Shown: in pieces, positions 1-7,681 of the stretch
Layout of the letters: each line of letters starts with the position of its first letter
Position numbering within the stretch: the stretch's first letter is position 1
Origin: CAZVCJ01 sp964625745
Lineage (GTDB): Bacteria > Chloroflexota > Anaerolineae > VGOG01
DNA length: 64,000 bases
Assembly (NCBI GenBank): GCA_964625745.1
Contig: CAZVCJ010000001.1
Location: 43,551 to 107,550, forward strand
Reading direction: 5' to 3'
Notes under the pieces: model-generated
What the model was told of the DNA's origin: nothing
Seen by the model: the letters and a program-made list of their open reading frames with translations, nothing else
Databases searched by the model: none
Made by a program: the position numbers and the translations under genes

Positions 1-60
1 AGCCAAGGCATAGCCCTGGGAATAGAGGTGCCCAAAAGCCGTTAGTTGCAATGGGCTTAA

Positions 61-95
61 ATGAGAGCTCGGAGAGATCCGGGCTCTCATCCTTT
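61..95 (+). terminator. Hairpin, possible terminator of an upstream gene
   Basis: A 12-bp stem (61-72 with 79-90, one G-T pair) closes a 6-nt loop and is followed by CCTTTTG. The T-run is short, so intrinsic termination is plausible but weak. It lies just before the promoter-like TTGACA at 102 and would separate the cytochrome genes from whatever precedes the window. Confidence 0.45.
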
Positions 96-101
96 TGAGG
101 C

Positions 102-130
102 TTGACAAAAGCGTGACCCTGAGATGTATA
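102..130 (+). promoter_or_regulatory. Possible sigma70-type promoter for the cytochrome genes
   Basis: A perfect TTGACA lies at 102-107. A -10-like TGTATA follows at 125-130 (17-nt spacer), with TATATT at 127-132 as the alternative (19-nt spacer). The first gene starts at 196. Position and motifs fit a promoter, but the -10 is imperfect. Confidence 0.45.
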
Positions 131-195
131 TTCGGCGCCAGCATTGCCCATTGCTACACAGCAAGGAATCAGTTCTGTTCATAAAGGAAAGAAAC

Positions 196-918
196 ATGAA
201 GCGAATAGTTTGGGTTAGCCTTTGCGTCTTACTATCTCTCACCGCCTGTTCGGCTTTGGTAGGAAGTCCGGCTGTGGTTGCACCTACCCAACTGGGCATC
301 CAACCCGAAGAGTGGGCCACCCGCTACCCAAAGGAGTACAACGACTGGAAGGATTCCGTGCATGGGGTCGCCTATCTCTCTGGCAATTCGGATGCCCCAG
401 GCTGCACTGATTGCCACGGTGATCCTGAGAGCGGAGAGATACAGACTCCCACTTTTCGTCTGGAGATCCCCTCCAGATGCGCTCGTTGCCACACTAATGA
501 AACCGTGATGAGCAAATATGGCGTGGCGACCGATGTATACGACACCTATCGGGCGGACTATCATGGCACGACGATAGAGTATTACCGGACAAATGACCCA
601 ACGATGTGGCGCTATGAGGCTGTTTGTAGCGATTGCCATCAGAGCCATGCTGTCTACAGGCCAGATGATCCCAACTCCTCCGTAGCACAGGCCAACCTGC
701 TGGCGACTTGCCAGCAATGTCATCCTGGGGCTTCACCGAGCTTCACTGCGGCCTCCACTGGACATTACCGAACCAGTCGGCAAGCATCTCTCCTCGTATA
801 CTGTGTAAAACTCTTCTACAAGGTGCTGATCCCCGTAGTCATCGGATTCATGCTGGCCTACATCGGGTTGGACATCTCACACCGCCTGCGGAAGAAATCC
901 AAAGGGGAGGAATCATGA
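196..918 (+). CDS. Tetrahaem c-type cytochrome lipoprotein with C-terminal membrane anchor
   Basis: Predicted exported electron carrier of 240 aa. Four CXXCH haem-binding motifs are visible (residues 70-74, 95-99, 144-148 and 172-176). The N-terminus is a signal peptide ending in a lipobox-like LTAC (Cys18), and one hydrophobic segment lies near the C-terminus (about 210-227), followed by a basic tail. The start at 196 is preferred over the upstream in-frame ATG at 124 because it gives a proper signal peptide and follows AAAGGAAAG. The stop overlaps the next gene (ATGA), so it is co-translated with the b-type cytochrome. It probably passes electrons between that membrane subunit and the 11-haem protein downstream. 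Partner and direction of electron flow are inference. Confidence 0.85.
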   Translation: MKRIVWVSLCVLLSLTACSALVGSPAVVAPTQLGIQPEEWATRYPKEYNDWKDSVHGVAYLSGNSDAPGCTDCHGDPESGEIQTPTFRLEIPSRCARCHTNETVMSKYGVATDVYDTYRADYHGTTIEYYRTNDPTMWRYEAVCSDCHQSHAVYRPDDPNSSVAQANLLATCQQCHPGASPSFTAASTGHYRTSRQASLLVYCVKLFYKVLIPVVIGFMLAYIGLDISHRLRKKSKGEES

Positions 919-1655
919 CGGACAGAGAAGAGACTACCTTCACCAGATTCGTGCTGAGTCAGCGGATAGAGCACATTCTATTGATGATCTCCTTTGGTAT
1001 GCTATGTCTCACCGGCCTGCCTCAGAAATTTCACGACACCGCCTGGGCGCAATGGATCATGTCAGCCCTGGGCGGTATAGGCACCACTCGCATCATCCAC
1101 CACATCTTCGCCTTCATGCTGGCCTTCGAGTTTCTCTATCACCTGATCGTCGTCGTCTATGAGCTGCTTCTGGTGCGTCCCAGGCCATTGCCCATGCTGC
1201 CTGGACTGCAAGATGTAAGAGACGGCCTGAGCTCGGTTGCCTATCTCTCTGGCCGGAGGCCGGAGAAGCCCCAATTCGACCGTTATGACTTCAAGCAGAA
1301 GGTCGAATACTGGGCGCTTATCTGGGGGTTGCTGGTCATGGGGGGCACAGGGTTGATTCTGATGTTTCCTATTGTGGCCACGCGATATCTTTCCGGCGTC
1401 TTAATTCCTGCGGCCAAAGTAGCCCACGGCTACGAAGCGATACTGGCCTTCTTAGCCATCATCACCTGGCATCTGTACAATGCTCATCTATCGTCGGCCG
1501 TTTTCCCTCTGGACACCAGCATCTTCACTGGCAAGGTCTCCGGGGAGAGGATGTTGGAAGAGCACCCCCTGGAGTACGAACGGGTGACTGCGGGACAGAG
1601 CGAGGTTACGAGTGAGGGTGGGGAGGGGACAGGTGAGGTCGTCATCCAGGTTTAG
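915..1655 (+). CDS. Cytochrome b561/formate dehydrogenase gamma-type membrane subunit
   Basis: A 246-aa integral membrane protein with four hydrophobic segments (roughly residues 18-40, 58-85, 130-155 and 175-200) carrying histidines placed as in diheme b-type subunits: RIEH near the start, IIHHIF, FLYH and WHLYNAH. This pattern is shared with the gamma subunits of formate dehydrogenase and hydrogenase and with multihaem quinol-dehydrogenase complexes. The start codon overlaps the stop of the preceding tetrahaem cytochrome by 4 nt. Expected role: quinol/quinone exchange in the membrane with electron transfer to or from the flanking c-type cytochromes. The C-terminal ~35 residues are hydrophilic and Glu/Gly rich. 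The substrate of the complex is not evident from the sequence. Confidence 0.8.
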   Translation: MTDREETTFTRFVLSQRIEHILLMISFGMLCLTGLPQKFHDTAWAQWIMSALGGIGTTRIIHHIFAFMLAFEFLYHLIVVVYELLLVRPRPLPMLPGLQDVRDGLSSVAYLSGRRPEKPQFDRYDFKQKVEYWALIWGLLVMGGTGLILMFPIVATRYLSGVLIPAAKVAHGYEAILAFLAIITWHLYNAHLSSAVFPLDTSIFTGKVSGERMLEEHPLEYERVTAGQSEVTSEGGEGTGEVVIQV

Positions 1656-1685
1656 ATCATCCTTGAGCGGAAAGTGGAGGGGGCG

Positions 1686-2669
1686 ATGCCAAAGGGACTG
1701 AAGATCACCATTGCAGTGGTGTTGATAGTCGTCGGGCTAGCGAGTATGGGGATGGCATGGCTGAGGGACAGCAGTAGGCGGCCTGAGTATTGTGCCCAAT
1801 GCCATGCCGTCATGGAGCCGTATTATACTTCGTGGGAATCGTCGGACTATCTGGCTAACGAGCACGCTGAGGCTGCCATTCCCTGTCAGAGTTGTCATTC
1901 CAGGACCATGAGCGACTCGCTGGGGGAAATAGTGACCTATGCCAGGGGAGAATACGAGACGCCTCTGGAAGAACAGGAATACTCCAAGGAATGGTGTTTT
2001 CAGTGCCACGAGCACGGGAGCTATGAAGAGCTGATTCAACGCACGGAGGAGCTAGAGCTAAACCCCCACGATTCGCACTACGGAGAGATGGAGTGTAACA
2101 TCTGCCACAAGGTGCATAGGGCTTCGGAGGATTATTGCGCTCAGTGCCATGACCCCATGGCGACAGGGACGGGGTGGATAACCGCAACGCAACCAATAAC
2201 GCAAGTCCTTGAGTGGTGGGACCCGGACATGGATTGCGCTTACTGTCATGTCATGGCGTCTTATACAGAGTCATTGCAAGACGCTACCCTGCTGGCCAAT
2301 GTCCACGCCCAGGAAGGGTTGGTCTGTCTGGATTGCCATGAGCAAGCGGTATTAGAGCAAGTACATGAGGAGGCCAAACCCGGTGCCCCCAGATTGAAGG
2401 AGCGTACGTTCCCCATGGAATCCTGCTTCGACTGCCATGTGCCCAATGAGCACACGAGTTACGAAGAGGTTATTGAGCGGACCAAAGACTACACTGTTGA
2501 CGACGAAGAGATTAACCCCCACGACCCACACGCGGGCGTGGAAGGAAGCGAGCAAGAGCAATTCGAATGCTATTACTGCCACAAGATGCACAAAGAATCT
2601 CCGGGCATCAACGGCTGCTATAGCTGCCATCACGCAGGCACCTTTGAAAACTGCAGTGTGTGTCACTAG
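1686..2669 (+). CDS. Undecahaem c-type cytochrome, NapC/NrfH-like N-terminus
   Basis: A 327-aa protein with an N-terminal signal anchor (about residues 5-25) and eleven CXXCH motifs. The first (PEYCAQCHAVMEPYYTSW) resembles the first haem site of NapC/NrfH-type quinol dehydrogenases. Many motifs are followed by a second His that could serve as distal ligand, such as CNICHKVH and CYYCHKMH. The protein ends directly on its eleventh CXXCH. ATG 1686 is chosen over the in-frame GTG 1674 because GGAGG (1676-1680) is the ribosome site. It sits 30 nt after the b-type subunit, so the three genes probably form one electron-transfer complex. Haem count is read directly; quinol oxidation or extracellular electron transfer is inference. 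Confidence 0.85.
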   Translation: MPKGLKITIAVVLIVVGLASMGMAWLRDSSRRPEYCAQCHAVMEPYYTSWESSDYLANEHAEAAIPCQSCHSRTMSDSLGEIVTYARGEYETPLEEQEYSKEWCFQCHEHGSYEELIQRTEELELNPHDSHYGEMECNICHKVHRASEDYCAQCHDPMATGTGWITATQPITQVLEWWDPDMDCAYCHVMASYTESLQDATLLANVHAQEGLVCLDCHEQAVLEQVHEEAKPGAPRLKERTFPMESCFDCHVPNEHTSYEEVIERTKDYTVDDEEINPHDPHAGVEGSEQEQFECYYCHKMHKESPGINGCYSCHHAGTFENCSVCH

Positions 2670-2739
2670 GGCTTGGGGGAAGGGTGGGTGGATAAGCCAG
2701 TCGCTGGGCACTGTGTCACGGCCCCAGTGAAGGTGAGCG

Positions 2740-3060
2740 ATGAATTTCTTCAACATAGGCACTGCTGAATTGCTGCTGATCTTTGCCATTGCTCTGATCG
2801 TCGTGGGGCCGCGCCGATTGCCGCAAATAGCCCGGGACTTCGGCAAAATCCTCAGTGATGTAAGGCAAATGTCACAAGAGTTCACCGCGCCGATAATGCA
2901 AGAGATGAACGCCCCCGCCAAAGAAAACGAGACGAAAGAAATCGCGACCCAAAACGTTCATGAGAAAGCGGCCAGTGGGTATCAGGGTGAATGGCTGAAG
3001 AGCCGAAAAACATGCCGATGGAATTCACATCTATGGCCCCAGAGCGCGACGTCGTGTTGA
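2740..3060 (+). CDS. tatB: Sec-independent translocase TatA/TatB-like protein
   Basis: A 106-aa protein with the TatA/B layout: a short N-terminal membrane helix (residues 8-23), the conserved GPRRLP hinge, then an amphipathic helix (ARDFGKILSDVRQM) and a charged tail. The IGTAELLLIF start and the GPxRLP hinge favour TatB, but TatA and TatB are hard to separate by sequence. The last ~20 codons overlap the start of ribF in another frame. A second Tat protein lies at 3916, on the other side of ribF. The Tat pore exports folded, cofactor-bearing proteins, which fits the redox context. Confidence 0.75.
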   Translation: MNFFNIGTAELLLIFAIALIVVGPRRLPQIARDFGKILSDVRQMSQEFTAPIMQEMNAPAKENETKEIATQNVHEKAASGYQGEWLKSRKTCRWNSHLWPQSATSC

Positions 3061-3941
3061 CCATCGGCGTCTTCGACGGCGTGCACCTGGGGCATCGCCA
3101 TCTGGCGCAACAAGTGATGCGCCGCGCCCAGGAACTACACTGCCTCAGCGGAGTCATCACCTTGCATCCCCATCCGCAGGCGGTGTTGGCAGGGAATGGC
3201 CCGCTCTATCTGGGCACCCTGGATGAGCGTCTGGCCTTGCTGCGGGGGCTGGGGCTGGACGTAGTGGCTGCTCTGCCGTTCACGTTGGAACTGGCCCGGC
3301 TGTCGGCTCTGGAGTTCATGGGCCTGATTTGCCAGCACCTGCGCTTGCGTGAGTTGTGGGTGGGGCCGGATTTCGCCCTGGGCCACCGACGCGAGGGCAC
3401 CGTGACTCGCCTGAGCGAGATCGGCCAGGAGCTGGGCTATCAGGTGCACGTGGCGTCACCGCTGGTCCTCAATGGCCAGACCGTGTCCAGCACCCTGATC
3501 CGCAAGCTCGTCCGGCAGGGCCAGGTGGAAGCGGCGGCCCGCCTGCTGAGGCGCTGGCATCACGTCAGTGGGACAGTGGTGCCCGACGGCCAACGAGGCC
3601 GCCACCTGGGCTTCCCCGTAGCGAACGTAGTCGTTGCCGATGACCTGGCATTGCCAGCCGATGGCGTCTACGCCGCCTATGCCCGGCTGGGGGCCCGGCA
3701 ATGGCCGGCCATGGCCTACGCGGGACTCGGCCTTGCTGGCACCAGGCGGCGGCTGGAGGTGCATACGCCGGACCTCGCCGAAAACCTGGTGGGGCAATCG
3801 CTACGGTTGGAGTTCGTTCGTCGCTTGCGGTCCGACGCGCCTTCAACCTCAGCAGAAGTTTTGACCTCGCAATTTGACACCATAGCGAAATTGACTAAAG
3901 AAGGGAGGAAAAGATATGCTTGGACAAATAGGGGCGCCTGA
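2991..3941 (+). CDS. ribF: Bifunctional riboflavin kinase/FAD synthetase
   Basis: Makes FMN from riboflavin and FAD from FMN. The N-terminal nucleotidyltransferase has the signature GVFDGVHLGHRHL and, further on, VSSTLIRKLVRQG. The C-terminal flavokinase has GRHLGFPVAN. The region where most homologues have NIGxRPTF is replaced by AGLGLAGTRRRLEVH, so the flavokinase half is divergent and its activity is worth checking. The 316-aa length is normal for RibF. ATG 2991 follows AGGGTGA closely; ATG 3033 (MAPERDVV) would also leave an intact domain. It is nested between two Tat genes, overlapping both (70 and 26 nt), so all three are likely co-expressed. Confidence 0.85.
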   Translation: MAEEPKNMPMEFTSMAPERDVVLTIGVFDGVHLGHRHLAQQVMRRAQELHCLSGVITLHPHPQAVLAGNGPLYLGTLDERLALLRGLGLDVVAALPFTLELARLSALEFMGLICQHLRLRELWVGPDFALGHRREGTVTRLSEIGQELGYQVHVASPLVLNGQTVSSTLIRKLVRQGQVEAAARLLRRWHHVSGTVVPDGQRGRHLGFPVANVVVADDLALPADGVYAAYARLGARQWPAMAYAGLGLAGTRRRLEVHTPDLAENLVGQSLRLEFVRRLRSDAPSTSAEVLTSQFDTIAKLTKEGRKRYAWTNRGA

Positions 3942-4101
3942 ATTGCTGTTGTTCTTCTTGATAATCCTTTTGCTCTTTGGAGCCAGCCGCCTTCGCGATG
4001 TGGGAGGCGCTCTGGGCGGAGCAATCCGCGATTTCCGCAGTGCTGTCTCGGGCGCGGACGAAGAGCAAGGCGAGAGGGAAAAAGTAGAGCAGAAGACTTA
4101 G
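3916..4101 (+). CDS. tatA: Sec-independent translocase protein TatA
   Basis: A 61-aa TatA: N-terminal membrane helix (about 8-22), FGASRLRDVGGALGGAIRDFRSAV as hinge and amphipathic helix, then an acidic/basic tail. The family's usual FGxxKLP hinge is read here as FGASRLR. It starts inside the last codons of ribF after GGAGGAAAAG (3902-3911). Together with the TatB-like gene at 2740 it gives two small Tat subunits; TatC is not in the window. A strong terminator follows at 4199. Confidence 0.85.
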   Translation: MLGQIGAPELLLFFLIILLLFGASRLRDVGGALGGAIRDFRSAVSGADEEQGEREKVEQKT

Positions 4102-4198
4102 GGTAGCGGAGCCACAAAGCCCTGACCGGTGAGGACGTACCCGGAGCTGACCTCCGCTAACCGGCCTCTGGTTTGATGGACTCAGGCCCTCAAAAATA

Positions 4199-4236
4199 AG
4201 TGGGCTGGAGCTTATGCTCCAGCCCACTTTTCCTGT
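4199..4236 (+). terminator. Rho-independent terminator after tatA
   Basis: A perfect 13-bp stem (4199-4211 with 4216-4228) with a TTAT loop is followed by TTTTCCTGTT. It ends the Tat-ribF operon and insulates it from the promoter at 4285. Confidence 0.85.
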
Positions 4237-4238
4237 TC

Positions 4239-4278
4239 AGGTGCCAGGCACTTTCACTTTCGGAAAGGCCTGGCACCT
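4239..4278. repeat. Inverted repeat between terminator and ccmE promoter
   Basis: An 11-bp perfect stem (4239-4249 with 4268-4278) carries an inner 5-bp extension (CTTTC 4251-4255 with GAAAG 4263-4267). It lies 7 nt upstream of the -35 box of the ccmE promoter. It may be a dispersed palindrome or an operator. Confidence 0.6.
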
Positions 4279-4284
4279 TAGAAA

Positions 4285-4313
4285 TTGACACCAGGGTGCT
4301 TTTATGCTATAGT
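4285..4313 (+). promoter_or_regulatory. Sigma70-type promoter of the ccm operon
   Basis: TTGACA (4285-4290) and TATAGT (4308-4313) are separated by exactly 17 nt, 30 nt before the ccmE start. It is one of the best promoter matches in the window and should drive ccmE and probably ccmF-A-B downstream. Confidence 0.8.
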
Positions 4314-4342
4314 CTCCTTGGGAAAGGTAAAGAGGATCAACA

Positions 4343-4762
4343 ATGACCACACTGAAAGCACGAAGCAAGTTTTTCATAGGCGGAGCCATCATCGTGTTGG
4401 CGGTGGGCTATCTCATCGTCAGCAGCATCGGGGGCTCGACGGCCTATTATCTGACCGTGGAGGAAGTGAAGGCCAAGGGACCCTCAGAGCGCACAGTGAG
4501 GGTTGCTGGGAATGTCATAGGCGAGACCATTGAGTGGAACGCCAAAGAATTGATGCTCAGGTTCAACATCACCGACGCCAGCGGGAGCCTGGCTGTGATC
4601 TACAACGGCCCCCGACCCGATATGCTTAAGGATGACGCGGAGGCCATAGTCGAGGGCAGATACATTGAAGGGGGATCCTTCGAAGCCAACAACCTGCTCC
4701 TCAAGTGTCCGTCCAAATACGAAGGGGCAGCAACGGCCACCGCAGAGGCGCCGGCTGAATGA
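4343..4762 (+). CDS. ccmE: Cytochrome c maturation haem chaperone CcmE (CXXXY type)
   Basis: Periplasmic haem chaperone that carries haem from CcmABCD to CcmF. 139 aa with an N-terminal membrane anchor (about 9-27), the OB-fold region (RVAGNVIGETIEW, LAVIYNGPRPDML, AIVEGRY) and the haem-attachment site near the end. The usual His of HXXXY is Cys122 here (CPSKY, Tyr126). CXXXY forms of CcmE are known from archaea, Desulfovibrio-type and some other bacteria and usually occur with a CcmF-centred System I variant. ATG 4343 follows AGAGGA. The tail after the site is short and Ala/Glu rich. Confidence 0.92.
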   Translation: MTTLKARSKFFIGGAIIVLAVGYLIVSSIGGSTAYYLTVEEVKAKGPSERTVRVAGNVIGETIEWNAKELMLRFNITDASGSLAVIYNGPRPDMLKDDAEAIVEGRYIEGGSFEANNLLLKCPSKYEGAATATAEAPAE

Positions 4763-4810
4763 CAGAGAGGTTTGTAGCCAGGCCACGTACCGGAACAGCG
4801 AGACGTGATG

Positions 4811-4863
4811 CGTGAAACGTAAAACGGGAATGGGGACACAGCGGTTGCGCTTTACGTTTCACG
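4811..4863. repeat. Dispersed repeat, family F (GTGAAACGTAAA palindrome)
   Basis: Thirteen bases at 4811-4823 are perfectly complementary to 4851-4863, with a 27-nt loop between ccmE and ccmF. Related copies lie at 7641-7664 (inside ccmA) and 52579-52652. Confidence 0.8.
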
Positions 4864-4923
4864 TGGTTGGCAATCCACTTCATTTCGTGTCTAACCAGAA
4901 CAACACTGAGGAGGTAAATCTTC

Positions 4924-6879
4924 ATGACCATTATTGGCTATGTCGCTTTGGCACTAGCCTTAGCGATTTCTATTTATACCGCAGTAGCTTCAATCCTGGG
5001 AGCCCGCCGCGGGTCCCCGAAACTGGTAGAGAGCGCCCAAAAGGGAGTTGTGGCCGCAGCCGCGTTGGTTACTTTGGCCTCAATCATCCTGATCTACCTG
5101 CTGCTGGCCCGCGATTTTCAGGTTCAGTATGTGTACGAGCACGTCAGCACCTACCAGCCCACGATCTACACTCTCTCCGCCTTTTGGGCTGGACAAGAGG
5201 GCTCTCTTCTCCTCTGGCTGTGGCTGTTGACCATCTTCTCCGCCCTCATAGCTCGCCGAGAAGAGATCTGGAGCCAGGAGCTCAAGCCCTACGCCCTGGC
5301 GCTGTTGGCCTTTTGCCAGGCCTTCTTCGCTCTGCTTTTGGTTCTTGTTTCCAACCCCTTCGCCACTCTCCCCATCAGGCCCGCCGAGGGTTTCGGCCTG
5401 AACCCCCTGCTGGAAAATTTCTGGATGATCATCCACCCGCCTGTGGTGTTCATCGGCTACGCCGCCTACACCGTTCCCTTCGCCTTTGCCATCGCCGCCC
5501 TGGTAACGGGAAAGCTGGGGGAGGGATGGATACGGGGTATCCGTCGCTGGAATGTCTTCTCCTGGCTTTTTCTGGGCCTGGGCATTGTCATGGGGGCCTG
5601 GTGGTCCTACCTGGAATTGGGTTGGGGAGGGTATTGGGGCTGGGACCCGGTGGAGAACTCCTCCCTGGTCCCATGGCTGGTGGGTACGGCCCTCCTGCAC
5701 TCGATGATGACGCAGGAGCGGCGAGGGATGTTCAAAGTGTGGAACATCATACTTATCACCCTGACCTTCGTCCTCTGCATCTTCGCCACCTTCGTCACCA
5801 GGAGCGGCATCATCCAGTCGGTCCATGCCTTTGGTCTGTCGGTTGTGGGTTACTACTTCCTGGCCTTCCTCGCTGCCATCCTGGGGCTTGCCTTCGGCCT
5901 GACTTTCTATCGGCGCCGAGAGCTGGCCAGCGAAAGAGAGATGAAGTCGCTGCTCTCCCGCGAGGTCGGTTTCCTTCTCAATAACCTCCTCTTCGTCGGG
6001 CTGGCTTTGGCCGTGTTCATCGGCACTGTCTTCCCCACTATCAGCGAGATCGTGCGGGGCACGCAGGTGGCCTTGGGAGCCTCCTTCTTCGAGCGCGTGT
6101 CCGCCCCTCTGTCCCTGGCCCTGATCCTCCTCATCGGTGTCTGTCCCCGGCTGGGCTGGCGGCAGACTTCACCCAGACGACTCCTGAGCGACCTGCTCTA
6201 TCCCGGCATCCTGGCCCTGGCTCTCGCCGTGGTGATCTCCGTTCGGGGAATTACGGAGCCTTTTGCCCTCTTGTCTTTCACCGTTTGCGCATTCGTGGCC
6301 GGCAGCATCCTGTGGGAGTTTCTGCGGGGCACGATAGCTCGCCACCGCTCGACAGGAGAGGATTACCTGTTGGCCTTCAGGCGGCTGATAACCAAGAACC
6401 GCAGGCGCTACGGCGGCTACCTGGTTCACCTGAGCATGGTCATCATCACCGTGGGGATTATTGGCTCCTCCCTCTACCAGACCGAGTATCAGGTGACCCT
6501 GGCTGAGGGCGAGACGGTAACTGTTAAAGACTACACTCTGGAACACGAGGGGTTTTGGGTTGAGAATAGTCCGGCCAAGCATCGGTTTGCCACCCCTTTG
6601 GGCGTTTACCGTGATAACAAGAGAATCGCCACCCTGGTGCCGGAGAAGAATTTCCATTGGAACGTCGAGCAGTGGGTGACCGAGGTAGCCATCCGTACCA
6701 GCCTGAAAGAAGATTTATACGTGATTCTGACTGCCCTGGCTCAAGATGGCTCGGCCTCTTTCCAAATCCTGATTACTCCCTTGGTGGTGTGGCTCTGGAT
6801 CGGCGGGGGGCTTCTGCTGCTGGGCACTGCTGTGGCTATCTGGCCTGAGGACCAAAGAAGGCAGGCAAGTGATGATTGA
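4924..6879 (+). CDS. ccmF: Haem lyase CcmF
   Basis: Integral membrane subunit that ligates haem from CcmE to apocytochrome. 651 aa with about 13-15 hydrophobic segments. The haem-handling WWD region is clear: GGYWGWDPVENSSLVPWL, with WGWDP at residues 238-242. Other family features are ENFWMIIHPPVVFIGYA and TRSGIIQSVHAF. A periplasmic domain (about 530-610, LAEGETVTVKDYTLE) precedes the last membrane helix, as in bacterial CcmF. The start follows GGAGG (4911-4915). The stop overlaps ccmA by 8 nt. Confidence 0.93.
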   Translation: MTIIGYVALALALAISIYTAVASILGARRGSPKLVESAQKGVVAAAALVTLASIILIYLLLARDFQVQYVYEHVSTYQPTIYTLSAFWAGQEGSLLLWLWLLTIFSALIARREEIWSQELKPYALALLAFCQAFFALLLVLVSNPFATLPIRPAEGFGLNPLLENFWMIIHPPVVFIGYAAYTVPFAFAIAALVTGKLGEGWIRGIRRWNVFSWLFLGLGIVMGAWWSYLELGWGGYWGWDPVENSSLVPWLVGTALLHSMMTQERRGMFKVWNIILITLTFVLCIFATFVTRSGIIQSVHAFGLSVVGYYFLAFLAAILGLAFGLTFYRRRELASEREMKSLLSREVGFLLNNLLFVGLALAVFIGTVFPTISEIVRGTQVALGASFFERVSAPLSLALILLIGVCPRLGWRQTSPRRLLSDLLYPGILALALAVVISVRGITEPFALLSFTVCAFVAGSILWEFLRGTIARHRSTGEDYLLAFRRLITKNRRRYGGYLVHLSMVIITVGIIGSSLYQTEYQVTLAEGETVTVKDYTLEHEGFWVENSPAKHRFATPLGVYRDNKRIATLVPEKNFHWNVEQWVTEVAIRTSLKEDLYVILTALAQDGSASFQILITPLVVWLWIGGGLLLLGTAVAIWPEDQRRQASDD

Positions 6880-7681
6880 AGTGCGCGGCCTGGTCAAATC
6901 CTTCGGCAGCAAAGTGGCCCTGGAGGGCGTTGACCTGGACGTGGCCGAGGGGGAGTTTCTGACCCTGGTTGGCCCCAACGGGGCGGGCAAGACCACCCTC
7001 ATCCGCATCCTGGCCACTCTGACCAGGCCCACGGAGGGCAGCGTGCGCGTAGCCGGGTACGATCTGGCCGGGCAGGGCACCGGGATTCGCCGGCGCATCG
7101 GCCTGGCCTCCCACCAGACTCTCCTCTACGGCGACCTTTCGGCCGAGGAGAATCTGCGCTTCTATGGCCGGATGTACGAGGTGCCCGACTTGGAGGAGCG
7201 CATCACGGCCCTCCTCCAGCGCGTGGGCCTGGAGCATCGCCGCCACGACCTGGTGCGCACCTTCTCCCGTGGCATGCAGCAGCGCCTGTCCATCGCCCGA
7301 GCGCTGCTACATGACCCCGCTATCCTGCTATTGGACGAGCCCTACACCGGCCTGGATCAGCAAGCTGCGGAGGTGCTGAGAGAGATTGTGGTCGGATGGT
7401 CGGATAGTCGAGTTGGTCGGTTGGTCAGATCACCCGACCAAGGACCACCTGACCACCCGACCAAGGACCACCTGACCACCCGACCAAGGACCACCGTGCT
7501 AATGACGACCCACAACCTGGAGCGGGGCCTGGAGCTCTGCGACCGAGCGGCCATTCTGGTCAACGGTCGGATCGTGTACCAGGCAGACAAGAGCCAATTG
7601 GACGTGGCCACCTTTCGAGAAGCATACCGCCGCTGTATTGACGTTTCACGTTTCACGTTTCACTCTGGGGTGGGGCGATGA
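6872..7681 (+). CDS. ccmA: Haem exporter ATP-binding protein CcmA, with repeat-derived insert
   Basis: ATPase of the CcmAB(CD) complex that frees haem-loaded CcmE. ABC motifs: Walker A GPNGAGKTT (about 37-45), signature SRGMQQRLSIARAL, Walker B ILLLDEPYTGLD, H-loop MTTHN. About 35 residues (roughly 173-207) between the helix after the D-loop and the strand leading to the H-loop are encoded by a dispersed palindromic repeat (family A) and keep the frame open. The last residues (VSRFTFHSG) come from family F. CcmA is usually ~200-240 aa, so 269 aa fits the added pieces. ATG 6872 directly follows an in-frame GTG at 6869. The stop overlaps ccmB (ATGA). Confidence 0.88.
   Translation: MIEVRGLVKSFGSKVALEGVDLDVAEGEFLTLVGPNGAGKTTLIRILATLTRPTEGSVRVAGYDLAGQGTGIRRRIGLASHQTLLYGDLSAEENLRFYGRMYEVPDLEERITALLQRVGLEHRRHDLVRTFSRGMQQRLSIARALLHDPAILLLDEPYTGLDQQAAEVLREIVVGWSDSRVGRLVRSPDQGPPDHPTKDHLTTRPRTTVLMTTHNLERGLELCDRAAILVNGRIVYQADKSQLDVATFREAYRRCIDVSRFTFHSGVGR
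7391..7495. repeat. Dispersed palindromic repeat, family A, inside ccmA
   Basis: GGTCGGATGGTCGG-type units on the left and CCGACCAAGGACCACC-type units on the right form a long imperfect hairpin. The same family is at 9438-9534 and 50513-50584. All three copies lie in or at the end of reading frames. Confidence 0.85.
7641..7664. repeat. Family F repeat at the 3-prime end of ccmA
   Basis: Three head-to-tail ACGTTTC-type units encode the C-terminal residues of CcmA. It matches the arms of the palindromes at 4811 and 52579. Confidence 0.75.

Noticed and set aside
4812..5984. 390-codon + frame overlapping ccmF
   Set aside because: Off-frame, Pro/His/Arg-rich; CcmF motifs are in the other frame.
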